From an uncultured Coriobacteriaceae bacterium (GTDB lineage: Bacteria; Actinomycetota; Coriobacteriia; Coriobacteriales; Atopobiaceae), in NCBI GenBank assembly GCA_902798915.1, contig CADBYM010000007.1:45201-109200 (forward strand): a DNA stretch of 64,000 nucleotides, given 5' to 3'. The notes beneath the pieces are model-generated. The model had not been told where the DNA came from and did no database searches. It saw only the letters and a list, made by a program, of their open reading frames with translations. Below, one piece after another: positions 27,179 to 36,125 of this stretch. The position numbers and the translations under genes are program-made. Numbering within the stretch: the stretch's first letter is position 1; each line of letters opens with the position of its first letter.

Positions 27179-28354
27179 ATGAGGCATGTGTATCCGTTTA
27201 TCGTCGCCTTGCTTTCGATGACTATGTTCCTCGGTGCGTGTGGCGGCTCGACGTTTGACGAGGGAAGCGCCAAGTCATCAGATGCGAACTCGGAGCAAAC
27301 GATGCAGGCGCTGCCTGACGACTGTGTGCTGGTCAACTTCCCAGATGATACCGGCGCTGACGACTACGGTGATCGCCAGGAGGTCTTCTACGCAGCCCTC
27401 GAGGAGGCGCTGCAAAACAAGGCAGAAAAGATATGTATTAGGAATTCTCTGCCTTTGGAGGTCATGAGGTTGTACGACCTCGACCATGGAATCTTTTGGG
27501 TCAAGGACTTCACGCCTGGGGCAAGGATGTGGGTCCAGCTTGATTCCGATGAGGAGAAAACCGACTATCAGTTCTACGACTTCGAGTACTACGATCTCTC
27601 GCGCGAAGAGATTGACGCGATGAAGCGCGAGATCGACGATGCGGCCAATCAGATTCTTGCGAAGATTCCCTCCGGAGCAGATGACTGGACTACGGCGAAG
27701 GTCATTCACGATGAGATGTGCGGTCTTGTCACGTATGACCACACGCAGGAGAAGGCTCACGCGCGCGACCTATACGGGGCGTTGGTGAATCGCGAGGCGA
27801 TGTGCAGCGGGTATTCGATAGCGTTCAAGTACCTCATCAACGAGGCGGGCTACAGCAGTACGACGTCGTACTCCGAGGACCATGCGTGGAACAGCGTGAA
27901 CGTCTTGTCGTACGACCGCTACATCGACACGACTTGGGATGATACAGACCAATGCGACAAGAACGGGAAACCCTATATCTTCGATGACTATTTCTTTCTC
28001 AAGCGGGAAGAGGTAACGTCCATCGACTCCCACGCGATTGTCTCCGGAGACCCCTACCTCAATTATGTTAACGAAACTGTTCCCTATAACTACCACGCAC
28101 ATGAGGGGTATCTAGCGGATAGCTATGACCTTGACGCGATTACCGAGATGTTCCGGCGGCAGAAGGATGCGGGGGCAAACGTCCTGACGGTGCGCTTTGC
28201 CAATGACGAGGATTATCAGGCCGCGTTGGCGTGGTCGGATGGTGGCTCGGATATTGGCGCATTGCTTGGCAACATTGGATATGTGGGCAGCTACTACTTC
28301 TGGAACAATGACAACGTTAAGGTAATAAACATTGGGCTATATCCAGCGGAGTAA
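27179..28354 (+). CDS. Transglutaminase-like lipoprotein
   Basis: A 391-aa protein. The ATG at 27179 is chosen because it opens a lipoprotein signal peptide with lipobox LGAC (MFLGACGGST). The core is a transglutaminase/protease-like fold with triad Cys209 (EAMCSGYS), His235 (DHAWNSV) and Asp250 (IDTTWDD). The sequence before it (KVIHDEMCGLVTYD) is usual for this family. It should be tethered outside the membrane. Bacterial members are mostly proteases or peptidoglycan-associated enzymes of unknown substrate. The C-terminal ~90 residues are not recognised. Confidence 0.85.
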   Translation: MRHVYPFIVALLSMTMFLGACGGSTFDEGSAKSSDANSEQTMQALPDDCVLVNFPDDTGADDYGDRQEVFYAALEEALQNKAEKICIRNSLPLEVMRLYDLDHGIFWVKDFTPGARMWVQLDSDEEKTDYQFYDFEYYDLSREEIDAMKREIDDAANQILAKIPSGADDWTTAKVIHDEMCGLVTYDHTQEKAHARDLYGALVNREAMCSGYSIAFKYLINEAGYSSTTSYSEDHAWNSVNVLSYDRYIDTTWDDTDQCDKNGKPYIFDDYFFLKREEVTSIDSHAIVSGDPYLNYVNETVPYNYHAHEGYLADSYDLDAITEMFRRQKDAGANVLTVRFANDEDYQAALAWSDGGSDIGALLGNIGYVGSYYFWNNDNVKVINIGLYPAE

Positions 28355-28406
28355 CGTCACGCTTGTGGCGGTGGAACAGTCGGTTCGTTATAGAAGGGGC
28401 TTTAGT

Positions 28407-29003
28407 ATGAAGAAGAGTGGCGTGTCTCTGGTCGTGCTCGTTTCTTGTTGCATCGCGATTTGTGCGGCGATGCTGGGGTGCTCGTCGTCCGGGAGCTCAG
28501 CCCATGTGGTTTACAGGGTGGAGCCGTTGGTGAAAGCGATCAACAGCAGGGATTACGACAATTATCAGATCGTGTACTACGCTGAGGGCAAGAAGGACAA
28601 AAACACCGAGAACTTCAGCTTACTGAAGCACAATAACGACATTCTGACGCGCATTGACGATGAGATTCACTTCAGCAAGGATGAGGGGTGGACTGAGGAT
28701 GAGGTCAACCTGCTTGCCGCTGGCATGTATCCGGGTATGGAGTCGCTGGACTTCGTGACCAAGACGGTTGCCGACAAGGGTGACGTGTACTGCATTCACG
28801 TCAGGTTTGATGACCTGAGGAAGACGGACAATCTTCAGGCGATGGTGGACAATGACGTGCTGACGATGGGTGACGAAGAGGCCGGCTCGAAGGTGGATAA
28901 AGCGTTCAGTGCTGGCTCCATTATGAATAGCACCCTATTCTCGGGCGGACACGAGCTTTTGGAAGAGGAGGTCGAGAGTCTCGAGTTGCACTTTGATGAA
29001 TAA
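28407..29003 (+). CDS. Lipoprotein of unknown function
   Basis: A 198-aa predicted lipoprotein: a short basic start (MKKSG), a hydrophobic core and lipobox MLGC at ~residues 22-25. The ATG at 28407 has AAGGGG seven bases upstream; a longer frame from 28332 overlaps the previous gene and lacks a signal. The mature part is charged, with a predicted alpha/beta pattern, and no recognised domain. It lies 52 bp after the transglutaminase gene and may be co-transcribed. Confidence 0.7.
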   Translation: MKKSGVSLVVLVSCCIAICAAMLGCSSSGSSAHVVYRVEPLVKAINSRDYDNYQIVYYAEGKKDKNTENFSLLKHNNDILTRIDDEIHFSKDEGWTEDEVNLLAAGMYPGMESLDFVTKTVADKGDVYCIHVRFDDLRKTDNLQAMVDNDVLTMGDEEAGSKVDKAFSAGSIMNSTLFSGGHELLEEEVESLELHFDE

Positions 29004-29062
29004 GGGGAGAGTAGGGGACCGTCTCCAAAAGAAATGCGCCAATCCAGAAGATAGGAGATGCC

Positions 29063-29749
29063 ATGCTATTCGAGAAGACCATGAGCGCAGCCAGAGCGAG
29101 GGCTACCGTCGCCGCCGCACTTTGCCTCGCTCTTTCGTTCGCGCTGCTTGTCGCTTGCTCCGGACAGTCGGGTGTCGGGGAGACGAACGCCTCCACGACG
29201 GCCAGTCAGACTGTAGCCATCGACGTATCGAGTTGGAAGACGCTCGGCGACGCGCTTGCCGCGCAGACCGACCCGCTCTCGTCGGGCTGGGACGAGCATC
29301 ACTACGTGAGCGTCTTCAGGGCTGGTGACGCGATCGTGCGCGTGGTTGGCGAGCTGGACTCCGACTCGTATGCGAAGATCGGAGCCGTGGACTGGAGCAA
29401 GGAGGACGCGGACGCACAACTCGTCGAGGCGGCCAGTGCGGTGCCGCTGGTGAGCGCAGAGGACCTTACGAGTGAGCTGGTGAGCCAGGACGAGCTCGAC
29501 AAGCTCGTGGGCAAGAAGGGCCGGGACCTTGTCGATGGCGGCTGGACGTTCCAGAGCTACTACATGACCGGTGGGGACCAGACGGGCGCGTACTTCTGCA
29601 AGGGCGACCTTGCCTACATGATCACGCTTGACGCCACGGTCAGCGATGATGCCGACGACGAAGGTGCCGCTGTAATGGATGTGCCCGTCGTCGCGGCCGA
29701 GTTCGGGGGCGCCGCGGACGCTGCGGCCGATCCGGCTCAGGTGCGCTAG
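29063..29749 (+). CDS. Lipoprotein of unknown function
   Basis: A 228-aa predicted lipoprotein with AGGAGATGCC before the ATG, a positively charged start (MSAARARA), a hydrophobic segment and lipobox LVAC near residue 32. The mature protein is acidic (ADDEGAAVMDVPVVAAEFG near the end) without a recognised domain. It is the third secreted protein in a row, 59 bp after the previous lipoprotein. Confidence 0.7.
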   Translation: MLFEKTMSAARARATVAAALCLALSFALLVACSGQSGVGETNASTTASQTVAIDVSSWKTLGDALAAQTDPLSSGWDEHHYVSVFRAGDAIVRVVGELDSDSYAKIGAVDWSKEDADAQLVEAASAVPLVSAEDLTSELVSQDELDKLVGKKGRDLVDGGWTFQSYYMTGGDQTGAYFCKGDLAYMITLDATVSDDADDEGAAVMDVPVVAAEFGGAADAAADPAQVR

Positions 29750-30140
29750 CTCCATACGGGTCATCAGAGAGCCTGCACACTTCCGCCTGCCGTGACTCAG
29801 GTCTCGGCAGACCTGCCATGCCCTTGATGAGCGCATGCGCGGAAGTGATATTGCATATAGTGCAAAGATTATGCACCAAGTCTTTTGCGTTTGCATACGG
29901 TTGTGGGCAATCGTGGGCAAACGCAACTATTTTTGCCGGCGAAGCGGTGTTGGCGGTGTTTTTGCCGTCTTCCGTTCGGCTTTTCTACCTGCGAAAACGT
30001 TTGTTTTCGGGAAGAATCCGCTCAATATACGGGTAATTCGTGTCACCTGCCTCCAGAAGGTGAGCCTCGCGTGAGGCTGGCGCCCACACAATTGTTGGTG
30101 TGGGCGGGCGGTCCGCCCCGGGAGGTTCGGAGGTGTCACC
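29750..30140 (+). promoter_or_regulatory. Upstream region of the Tad operon with hairpins
   Basis: 391 bp without a gene. A small hairpin at 29798-29815 (CAGGTCT/AGACCTG) may end the lipoprotein transcript. From ~29850 to 30050 the DNA is clearly more AT-rich (TGATATTGCATATAG, CTCAATATACGGG), the likely promoter zone for the pilus operon. Just before the first gene three hairpins follow each other (30063-30118, separate entry). GGAGGTGTCACC is the ribosome-binding site of the first gene. Confidence 0.5.
30063..30118 (+). promoter_or_regulatory. Three successive hairpins in the Tad operon leader
   Basis: Stem 1: AGCCTC (30063-30068) with GAGGCT (30073-30078). Stem 2: CGCCCACAC (30081-30089) with GTGTGGGCG (30098-30106), 9 bp, 8-nt loop. 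Stem 3: GGGCGG with CCGCCC around 30106-30118, overlapping the end of stem 2 so that 2 and 3 cannot both be fully formed. No U-run follows, so an attenuator or mRNA-stability leader is more likely than a plain terminator. Confidence 0.5.
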
Positions 30141-30902
30141 ATGCCCAAGCGCCTGAGATTGGCCGTTTCGATGCTTTGCGCACTCGTCGTGGGTGCCGTC
30201 TGCCTCGCCTACACCGCGCATGTGCGCGACGAGGCGGAACGAACCAGGACCGAGGCGATGCGTCGATATGGCGGAGAGGTCATCTCGCTGGTCGTGGCGA
30301 CAAGAACCATCGAGGCGGGGGAGGTGCTTACCATGACAGACATCGAGTCGCGCGACTGGCTCTCGTCGCTCGCGCCCGTTGGCGCCCAGACGAGTGTGGA
30401 CGACGTCGTGGGTCGCGAGGTGAGCGTGCCCGTTTGTTCGGGTGCGCCACTCACCGAGCTGAACTTCAGGGATCCGGACGAGATGGCGGAGGTGCCTGCC
30501 GGACATGTGGCCGTCTCGGTGCCCGTTACAGAGAAGCTCGGCGTTGCGACGGGCATCGCGGTAGGCACGCACGTGGTCGTCTATCGCGCAACTGAGGACG
30601 TAGTGAAGCTCATCGGTGGTGATGCCACGGTGCTTGCCGTTCCCAGTGGCGCGTCCTCTATGGGTCGCGGCAGCCTGACCATTGCCGTTACTGCCAAGGA
30701 CGTGCCCGAGGTGCTGGCAGCGAGCGCGACTGGCGACCTTCGCCTGGTGGTCCCTGCCGCCGACGTCAAGGAGCTTGCCTCGGGTGCGAGCGTGAGCAAG
30801 GTCTCTGTGCCGCCCGTGGAAGGCGGGCATGCGGAGGGCGCGTCTGCAGGGGGTGCGCCTGTGGAGGACGAGAAGAAGGCAAAGGATGGAGAGGAGCGCT
30901 AA
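30141..30902 (+). CDS. cpaB: Flp pilus assembly protein CpaB/RcpC (SAF domain)
   Basis: A 253-aa protein with an N-terminal membrane segment (LAVSMLCALVVGAVCLAY) and an SAF-type domain: VVATRTIEAGEVLTMTDIES at ~51-70, then VGREVSVPVCSGAPLTE. A second RcpC-like region with VSVPVTEKLGVATGIAVG and HVVVYR follows. CpaB proteins act in the periplasm or cell wall side of the Tad secretion channel. It is the first gene of the pilus operon, followed after one base by cpaE. Confidence 0.85.
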   Translation: MPKRLRLAVSMLCALVVGAVCLAYTAHVRDEAERTRTEAMRRYGGEVISLVVATRTIEAGEVLTMTDIESRDWLSSLAPVGAQTSVDDVVGREVSVPVCSGAPLTELNFRDPDEMAEVPAGHVAVSVPVTEKLGVATGIAVGTHVVVYRATEDVVKLIGGDATVLAVPSGASSMGRGSLTIAVTAKDVPEVLAASATGDLRLVVPAADVKELASGASVSKVSVPPVEGGHAEGASAGGAPVEDEKKAKDGEER

Positions 30903-30903
30903 G

Positions 30904-32229
30904 ATGTCACGCCTTTGGGTTTGTCTCGCGAGGGAAGAGGCGCATGATGCCATGCGGCGGACGCTGCTTGCACATGCGCCGGAGGCCAACGTTCTGTTCG
31001 TCGACTCGGCCGGTGAGCTGCGGTCGTGGGCGCGGGATGCCGCGCCGGGCTCGCATGTGGCGGTCGGGCCGCTGAGCGACGGGTTCTCGAGTCTGAACGT
31101 CGCTGCAGCGGTCGCCCGCGACGGGGGAGCGTCCGAGGTCGTGGTCGTGACGACGACTCCTGACGAGGAGTTCGTGCGCAACGCGCAGCTGCTGGGAGCG
31201 TCGACGGTGCTCGACCTCTCGCGGGCTGCCGATGATCCGGCAGACGGAATTGACGAGCCGAACATCGTCGAGGACGAGGTGCCGACGTTGGTGATAGGGG
31301 CGCTCTCTTCGGAGCGGCGCGAGTCTCTGCTCGGCGTTCCTTCGGTTGACGTCCAGCCCGTCCAGGCACCGCGGGTTCGCGTCGCATCCCGTTCGGGCTC
31401 GGGCTTGTGCACACCCATCATCGTGCTGGTCTCGGGCAGGGGTGGCGTCGGAAAGACGGCAATCACATCCGCGATGGCGTCGGCTGCGGCATCATGGGGC
31501 ATGCGGGTCGCGGTGTGCGACCTTGACCTCACGTGCGGCAACCTCTACAGCATGTTTGGCATGGACGGTCCGGCCGACCTCGGCTCCCTTGTGCTCGAGA
31601 ACGCCCCGACTGCCGAGGAGCTCTACGCGTGCGGCAGGCAAGCCGCCGAACGCATCACCGTTTGGGGTCCTTGCGAGCGCCCGGAGATGGCGGACGCCAT
31701 AGTCCCACAGACGGAGCGCCTGCTGGACGCGCTCGCGAAGAAGAGCGACCTCGTGCTGGTCGACACGTGCACGACGCTCACCGATGCGGTCGCGCAGGCC
31801 ATCCAGCAATGCGATCGGCTTGTGTTGGTGGTGGACGGTCGTCCGGGTTCGGCTGCCGCCCAGGCAAGGCTTGGTTCCTTGGCAGTGCGTCTGGGTGTCG
31901 CTCGCACCCGCATAGCACGCCTTGCCAACCGATGCGGAAGGAGGGGACGCGCTGAGCCGTCCATTGACCGCGCCGAGATCGGACTCGAGACGGCGCGTCC
32001 GTTGCGCGTCTTTGATGGCGGTGCCGAAGTCTCCGACTGCTTGGGCGAGGGGAAGGTCCAGGACCTCTTCGAGCTTGGCTCAAAGTTCGCTGAGTCCTCG
32101 GCACAGTCTCTGGCGAAGCTTCTGAAGGAGCTTGGATGTCTGCCGGATGTTCCCCAGGCGACGCACCTCGTCGAACAGCCGCGACAGCGCTCGATCTGGT
32201 CCTTCGGTCGTGCCCGGGAGGCGGTGTGA
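30904..32229 (+). CDS. cpaE: CpaE/TadZ-like pilus-positioning ATPase
   Basis: A 441-aa protein. The N-terminal ~130 residues look like an atypical receiver domain. From ~residue 170 a ParA/MinD-type ATPase follows, with Walker A GRGGVGKTAITSAMA and a downstream AVCDLDLTCGNL strand, and LVLVDTCTTLTDA as the second acidic motif. TadZ proteins localise the Tad machinery, usually to a cell pole. GAGGAG precedes the ATG at 30904; longer frames overlapping cpaB were not preferred. Confidence 0.85.
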   Translation: MSRLWVCLAREEAHDAMRRTLLAHAPEANVLFVDSAGELRSWARDAAPGSHVAVGPLSDGFSSLNVAAAVARDGGASEVVVVTTTPDEEFVRNAQLLGASTVLDLSRAADDPADGIDEPNIVEDEVPTLVIGALSSERRESLLGVPSVDVQPVQAPRVRVASRSGSGLCTPIIVLVSGRGGVGKTAITSAMASAAASWGMRVAVCDLDLTCGNLYSMFGMDGPADLGSLVLENAPTAEELYACGRQAAERITVWGPCERPEMADAIVPQTERLLDALAKKSDLVLVDTCTTLTDAVAQAIQQCDRLVLVVDGRPGSAAAQARLGSLAVRLGVARTRIARLANRCGRRGRAEPSIDRAEIGLETARPLRVFDGGAEVSDCLGEGKVQDLFELGSKFAESSAQSLAKLLKELGCLPDVPQATHLVEQPRQRSIWSFGRAREAV

Positions 32230-32231
32230 CG

Positions 32232-33566
32232 ATGTCGGTGCTCGAGCGCATTCGCGAACAAGAGCAGGAGGAGTGGCAGGAAGCCGTGCAGGGCATCGTC
32301 GGCTCCGCCGAGTTGGGCCGTGCGCGCGAGCGGCTCAAGGCGGACCTGGTCGAGCGGCTGGGACTCTCTGCAGTCGCGTCGATGGCGATGAACGACCACA
32401 TCGACTCCGCTCGGACCGAGATTGGCGTGGCATGCCAGGCGGTGCTCAATACGGGGGACTATCGGGAGCTCTCGGCCCAGGCACGCGAGCTTGTCGTTCG
32501 ACAGGTACTCGACGAGGTGTGCGGTCTGGGGCCGCTCCAGCCACTGCTGGAAGACCCCACCATCACCGAAGTCATGGTCAACGGGTGCGACCGGCTTTTC
32601 TACGAACGCGGTGGGGAGCTGCATGCCGCCGAGCGCGTCTTCGACTCGTCCGAGCAAATCATGCTCGTCATCGACCGCATCCTCGCGCCGTTGGGACGCC
32701 GTCTCGACAAGGCGAGCCCCATCGTGAACGCGCGTCTGGCCAACGGTGACCGCGTGAACGCCGTGGCGCAGCCCATTGCCATCGACGGTCCAGCCGTCAC
32801 GATTCGCAAGTTCTCAAATCGCATCACCTCGCTTGCCCAGCTTGTTGAACTCGGTGCGTTGCCTGCGTGGTATGCGACGCTGCTCACCTGGGCGGTGCGC
32901 ACGCGACAGGACATCGCCGTGGCGGGCGGTACCGGTTCCGGCAAGACGACGCTGCTCAATGCGCTCTCGTGCGAGATCGACCAGCGCGAGCGCATCGTGA
33001 CGATCGAGGACTCTGCCGAGCTGCGTTTCGAGACGCATCCCAATGTGGTGCGCCTGGAGTCCCGTGACGCATCCATCGAGGGGACGGGTGCGGTGACCAT
33101 CCGCGACCTCGTGAAGAACGCCTTGCGCATGCGTCCCGACCGCATCGTGGTGGGAGAGGTCCGTGGCGAGGAGGCGGTGGACATGCTGCAGGCCATGAAC
33201 ACGGGGCATGACGGGTCTCTCACGACGCTTCACGCCGGAGCGACGGAAGAGGTCGTGCCGCGCCTCGTGCTGATGTCGCGCTTCGGCATGGACCTGCCGA
33301 CCGAGATCATCGAGCAGCAGATAGCCTCCGCGCTCGATCTCGTGGTCATGTCGCATCGCTTCGCCGACGGCGCAAGGCTCATCACCTCGCTCTGCGAGGT
33401 GAGGCGCGGGTCTCATGGTGGCGTCGAGCTGCGCGAGTGCGTTCACTTCGACGAGGGGACGCGTGCCTGGCGGCTGACGAACGAACCGTCCTTCGTGGCG
33501 CGTTCCGTTCGCGATGGACGCTTGAGCGCGGAGGAGGTGGGCAGATGGATGCCGCCGTCCCCATGA
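32232..33566 (+). CDS. cpaF: Tad secretion ATPase CpaF/TadA
   Basis: A 444-aa type II/IV secretion ATPase. It has Walker A GGTGSGKTT near residue 235, an aspartate box TIEDSAEL, Walker B RPDRIVVGEVRGEEAVDM and the His-box sequence SLTTLHAGATEE. It powers Flp pilus assembly at the cytosolic face of the membrane, with TadB/TadC. It starts 2 bp after cpaE at ATG 32232 and overlaps tadB by 22 bp. Confidence 0.92.
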   Translation: MSVLERIREQEQEEWQEAVQGIVGSAELGRARERLKADLVERLGLSAVASMAMNDHIDSARTEIGVACQAVLNTGDYRELSAQARELVVRQVLDEVCGLGPLQPLLEDPTITEVMVNGCDRLFYERGGELHAAERVFDSSEQIMLVIDRILAPLGRRLDKASPIVNARLANGDRVNAVAQPIAIDGPAVTIRKFSNRITSLAQLVELGALPAWYATLLTWAVRTRQDIAVAGGTGSGKTTLLNALSCEIDQRERIVTIEDSAELRFETHPNVVRLESRDASIEGTGAVTIRDLVKNALRMRPDRIVVGEVRGEEAVDMLQAMNTGHDGSLTTLHAGATEEVVPRLVLMSRFGMDLPTEIIEQQIASALDLVVMSHRFADGARLITSLCEVRRGSHGGVELRECVHFDEGTRAWRLTNEPSFVARSVRDGRLSAEEVGRWMPPSP

Positions 33567-34483
33567 CGTGCGCCGCCTTGGCCTGGCTTGCGGCTTGGTT
33601 GCTCTTGCCGTCCGGTGCCTCGGGCGGCCCACGCCTGAGGGTGCGTGCGCGGGTGGTGGCGCACTCGCTGCGCAGGGCGGTCTCGTCTCTCGCATCGACG
33701 TCACTCTGCCGAAGCCTCCTCGCGAACGAATCGTTTCGTTCCGCCGTGGACGAGCTCACGCCGCACGTGTTGGCTGCCGGCGTCTCGCTGAGCACGGAAG
33801 AGCTCGCTGCGGTTCTCGTCGCCGCGTCATGCGCTACGTGCATGCTTGCGGGGGCATTCTCGCAGTCAGTCTTCGTTGCCATTGCCGCCGTGCCCTTGGT
33901 TGCTGCGGGGTTTCCATTGCGAGCGGCACAGCGCGAGCGAATGCAAAAGCGTGAGCTCGCTGGTCAGATGCCCGGGGTGTTGAGGACGCTCGCTACGGCC
34001 ATGGGTTCAGGGCAGACGCTCATGCAGGCGATTGACTACGTCAGCCTGCACGAGGGTGGGGCTGCGTCCGAGGCGTTCGGCCGCGCATCCCTCCGTCTGC
34101 GGTGCGGCATGCCGGCGGAGGCCGTGCTCGGCAGTCTCGCGGACGAGCTTGACGTGCCGGGGGCGGGTCTGATGGTGACGGCCCTCTCCATCTCTCAGCG
34201 GACGGGCTGTCCCCTGCGCGACCTGTTTCAGCGCTCGGCGCTGCTCGTGGAGCAGCAGGGTGAATTCCAGCGGATGCTCTCCGTCAAGACCGCCCAGGTG
34301 AGGCTCTCGGTCCGTATCGTGTGCGTGCTCCCGATCGCGATGGTGGTCCTGCTCTCGCTGATCTCGCCCGACTTTCGGAAGGGGCTGGCAACGGTTCCCG
34401 GTGTGGCGTGCCTCCTCGCGGGCGCTTCGATGGACTGTGTCGCGCTGATGCTGATTCGTGCGATTCTTCGAGGGGTGATGTGA
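33545..34483 (+). CDS. tadB: Flp pilus inner-membrane protein TadB
   Basis: A 312-aa protein of the T2SS-F (GspF-like) fold. There are N-terminal membrane segments, then the cytosolic motif GVLRTLATAMGSGQTLMQAI, then C-terminal spans (IVCVLPIAMVVLLSL and PGVACLLAGASMDCVAL). TadB forms the platform with TadC against the ATPase. It begins within cpaF and ends in a TGATG overlap with tadC, so the three are translationally coupled. Confidence 0.88.
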   Translation: MDAAVPMTCAALAWLAAWLLLPSGASGGPRLRVRARVVAHSLRRAVSSLASTSLCRSLLANESFRSAVDELTPHVLAAGVSLSTEELAAVLVAASCATCMLAGAFSQSVFVAIAAVPLVAAGFPLRAAQRERMQKRELAGQMPGVLRTLATAMGSGQTLMQAIDYVSLHEGGAASEAFGRASLRLRCGMPAEAVLGSLADELDVPGAGLMVTALSISQRTGCPLRDLFQRSALLVEQQGEFQRMLSVKTAQVRLSVRIVCVLPIAMVVLLSLISPDFRKGLATVPGVACLLAGASMDCVALMLIRAILRGVM

Positions 34484-35115
34484 TGGACGTCGCGCTGGCG
34501 CTCTGTGTGGGGTGTTCCGCCGTGGCGGGGTACTTGGGTGCGTGGTGTCTCGTGGGAGGGACCGGAAGCCATCGGCCTCGAAGGACGCAAGCGTCGAGTA
34601 TCGCTTCGGCAATCCTGGCGCCCCTGCTTGCCGAGACGCGCCGTAGGCGTGAGGAGCAGCGCAAAGAGCGAAGCGCGACGCTCGACATGCCCACGTTCTT
34701 GGACATCGTCACGCTGGGAATCTCTGCGGGACTCTCGTTTGACGCATCGCTGGAGCTCTATTGCGGGCGATACGAGACGCCGCTGGCCCACATGGTTTCG
34801 GACGCGATGCTTTCGTGGCGCATGGGGCTGCGGGGACGTGGCGAGGCCTTGCAGGAGCTTGCTCGTGAGGTTGAGTCGCCCGCGATGGCAAGGTTCTCTG
34901 CGGCCGTCGTGGACGCCTTGGCGTTCGGCACGCCTCTCGCCGAGGCCTTGGAGCGCCAGGCGCAGGTAATCCGTGACGAGCAGCGCGCGCAGGTGGAGGA
35001 GGAGATCGAGCGCGTTCCGGTGCGCATGCTCATCCCGCTGGGGACGCTCATCGTTCCGGCGATGCTGATCTCCATTTTGGGTCCATTGCTGGGTCCTGCG
35101 CTCAGCATGGCATAG
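34483..35115 (+). CDS. tadC: Flp pilus inner-membrane protein TadC
   Basis: A 210-aa T2SS-F-like protein, shorter than most TadC (~300 aa), with the motif FLDIVTLGISAGLSFDASLELY and ends in two membrane segments (MLIPLGTLIVPAMLISILGP). The missing part is at the N-terminus, where only one membrane segment is seen. It is coupled to tadB by a stop/start overlap. The pilin gene follows 31 bp later. Confidence 0.85.
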   Translation: MDVALALCVGCSAVAGYLGAWCLVGGTGSHRPRRTQASSIASAILAPLLAETRRRREEQRKERSATLDMPTFLDIVTLGISAGLSFDASLELYCGRYETPLAHMVSDAMLSWRMGLRGRGEALQELAREVESPAMARFSAAVVDALAFGTPLAEALERQAQVIRDEQRAQVEEEIERVPVRMLIPLGTLIVPAMLISILGPLLGPALSMA

Positions 35116-35146
35116 GTGTGGTTGGTTTCGACGAAGGGAGTGGTTC

Positions 35147-35314
35147 ATGAAGAAGGCCTTGGGACTGCTGCGAGACGAGAGGGGACAGGGAACGACTGAG
35201 TACGCGATTTTGGTTGGCGTCCTCGTGGTGATTGCGATCGTGGCGATCGTTGCGTTCAGGGGCAGGATTAGCGAGCTCTGGCAGGCGATCACCGATGGCA
35301 TCAATTCGCTCTAG
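35147..35314 (+). CDS. flp: Flp major pilin (type IVb)
   Basis: A 55-aa prepilin. The leader MKKALGLLRDERG ends at Gly13, the expected prepilin peptidase site, and the mature protein starts QGTTEYAILVGVLVVIAIVA, with the hallmark Glu at +5 and Tyr at +6 followed by a hydrophobic assembly helix. A short polar C-terminus (RISELWQAITDGINSL) completes it. GAAGGGAG lies 9-10 bases before the ATG. No prepilin peptidase (TadV) is in the window, so it must be encoded elsewhere. Confidence 0.92.
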   Translation: MKKALGLLRDERGQGTTEYAILVGVLVVIAIVAIVAFRGRISELWQAITDGINSL

Positions 35315-35918
35315 CGGTATGCGGAGTGGCATTGGCAACGCGCGCCCCACAGGGGCGCGCGCCCTGGCGAGGCGTGCCCTCATCTGCACAGGGGCGATCG
35401 CCGCTGTTTTGGCCTTGGCGTTTGTTGCCGCCTCGGTGCGTCGTCCCTCCACGGACGAGAGCCAAACCGAATCGGCCGAGGACCCTTCGCCTCCGCACCA
35501 AAGGGATGCGACGGGCGCCCCGTTGGTTGGTGGGAGCGAAGCTCCCGATGGGTCGACTGACGCTCGATGCGGGGCTGAGGATTCGGTGACGGCGACGCTT
35601 GGCCTCGTGCCCGATTCCGATGGTGCCGACGTTGCCGCACGCCTCGAGGACCTTGCGGCAGACGTGGGTACGACGGTGCACCAGGAGGATTCGGACGAGG
35701 AGGTCGACGTCGTCGCGCGTTCGTTGCTGGGGCGCTACCAGGACGAGGGCGCCTGCCTCTTGGTGAGCGCCGGCTACCTCGACCTCTTGGGGAATGTCTG
35801 GGGCTGCGTGGTTGAGGGGCCTGGTTGGATTGATCTGTGCATCGTCGAGAAGCGCGCACAAGAGGGGAGCACGACCCGTTCGGTGCGCCTGGGAATGGGA
35901 AGGGGGGACGTTCGGTGA
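35295..35918 (+). CDS. Membrane-anchored protein of the Tad locus, unknown function
   Basis: About 207 aa if started at ATG 35295 (overlapping the pilin end) or 199 aa from ATG 35319; neither has a strong ribosome-binding site. One membrane helix (CTGAIAAVLALAFVAASV) is followed by an acidic linker and an extracytoplasmic domain with a Cys-containing core (EGACLLVSAGYLDLLGNV, WGCVVEGPGWIDLCI). No family recognised. Its place between flp and the pseudopilins suggests a role in the pilus. Confidence 0.65.
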   Translation: MASIRSSGMRSGIGNARPTGARALARRALICTGAIAAVLALAFVAASVRRPSTDESQTESAEDPSPPHQRDATGAPLVGGSEAPDGSTDARCGAEDSVTATLGLVPDSDGADVAARLEDLAADVGTTVHQEDSDEEVDVVARSLLGRYQDEGACLLVSAGYLDLLGNVWGCVVEGPGWIDLCIVEKRAQEGSTTRSVRLGMGRGDVR

Positions 35919-36124
35919 TCGGTGAGGAGAGGTTGCAGCGCGGACAGTCCACGGTGGAATACGCCATCGTTCTGGCCACGTTCCTCGTGACGGTGGTGGC
36001 TCTGGCCGCAGTGTGGAGGGCGGCGCAGTCCGGACGCCTGCTTGGCATCGCACGCGACGCGTCGTCGCACAACGCGGGGGGAGGTGTGGGCATTGGCCTG
36101 CTGCAAGACCTTACATCGTATTGA
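35915..36124 (+). CDS. Short TadE-like pseudopilin
   Basis: A 69-aa protein starting at GTG 35915 (GTGA overlap with the preceding stop). A class III-type leader ends ERLQRG, and the mature start QSTVEYAIVLATFLVTVV again has Glu at +5. The hydrophobic helix is followed by a short soluble tail. It is a minor pilin or pseudopilin, likely processed by the same peptidase as Flp. Confidence 0.75.
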   Translation: MIGEERLQRGQSTVEYAIVLATFLVTVVALAAVWRAAQSGRLLGIARDASSHNAGGGVGIGLLQDLTSY

Positions 36125-36125
36125 C

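Noticed and set aside
29985..31541. 518-aa minus-strand open frame opposite cpaB/cpaE
   Set aside because: Shadow frame with Arg/Ser/Thr-rich composition, contradicting the strong CpaB and ATPase motifs on the plus strand.
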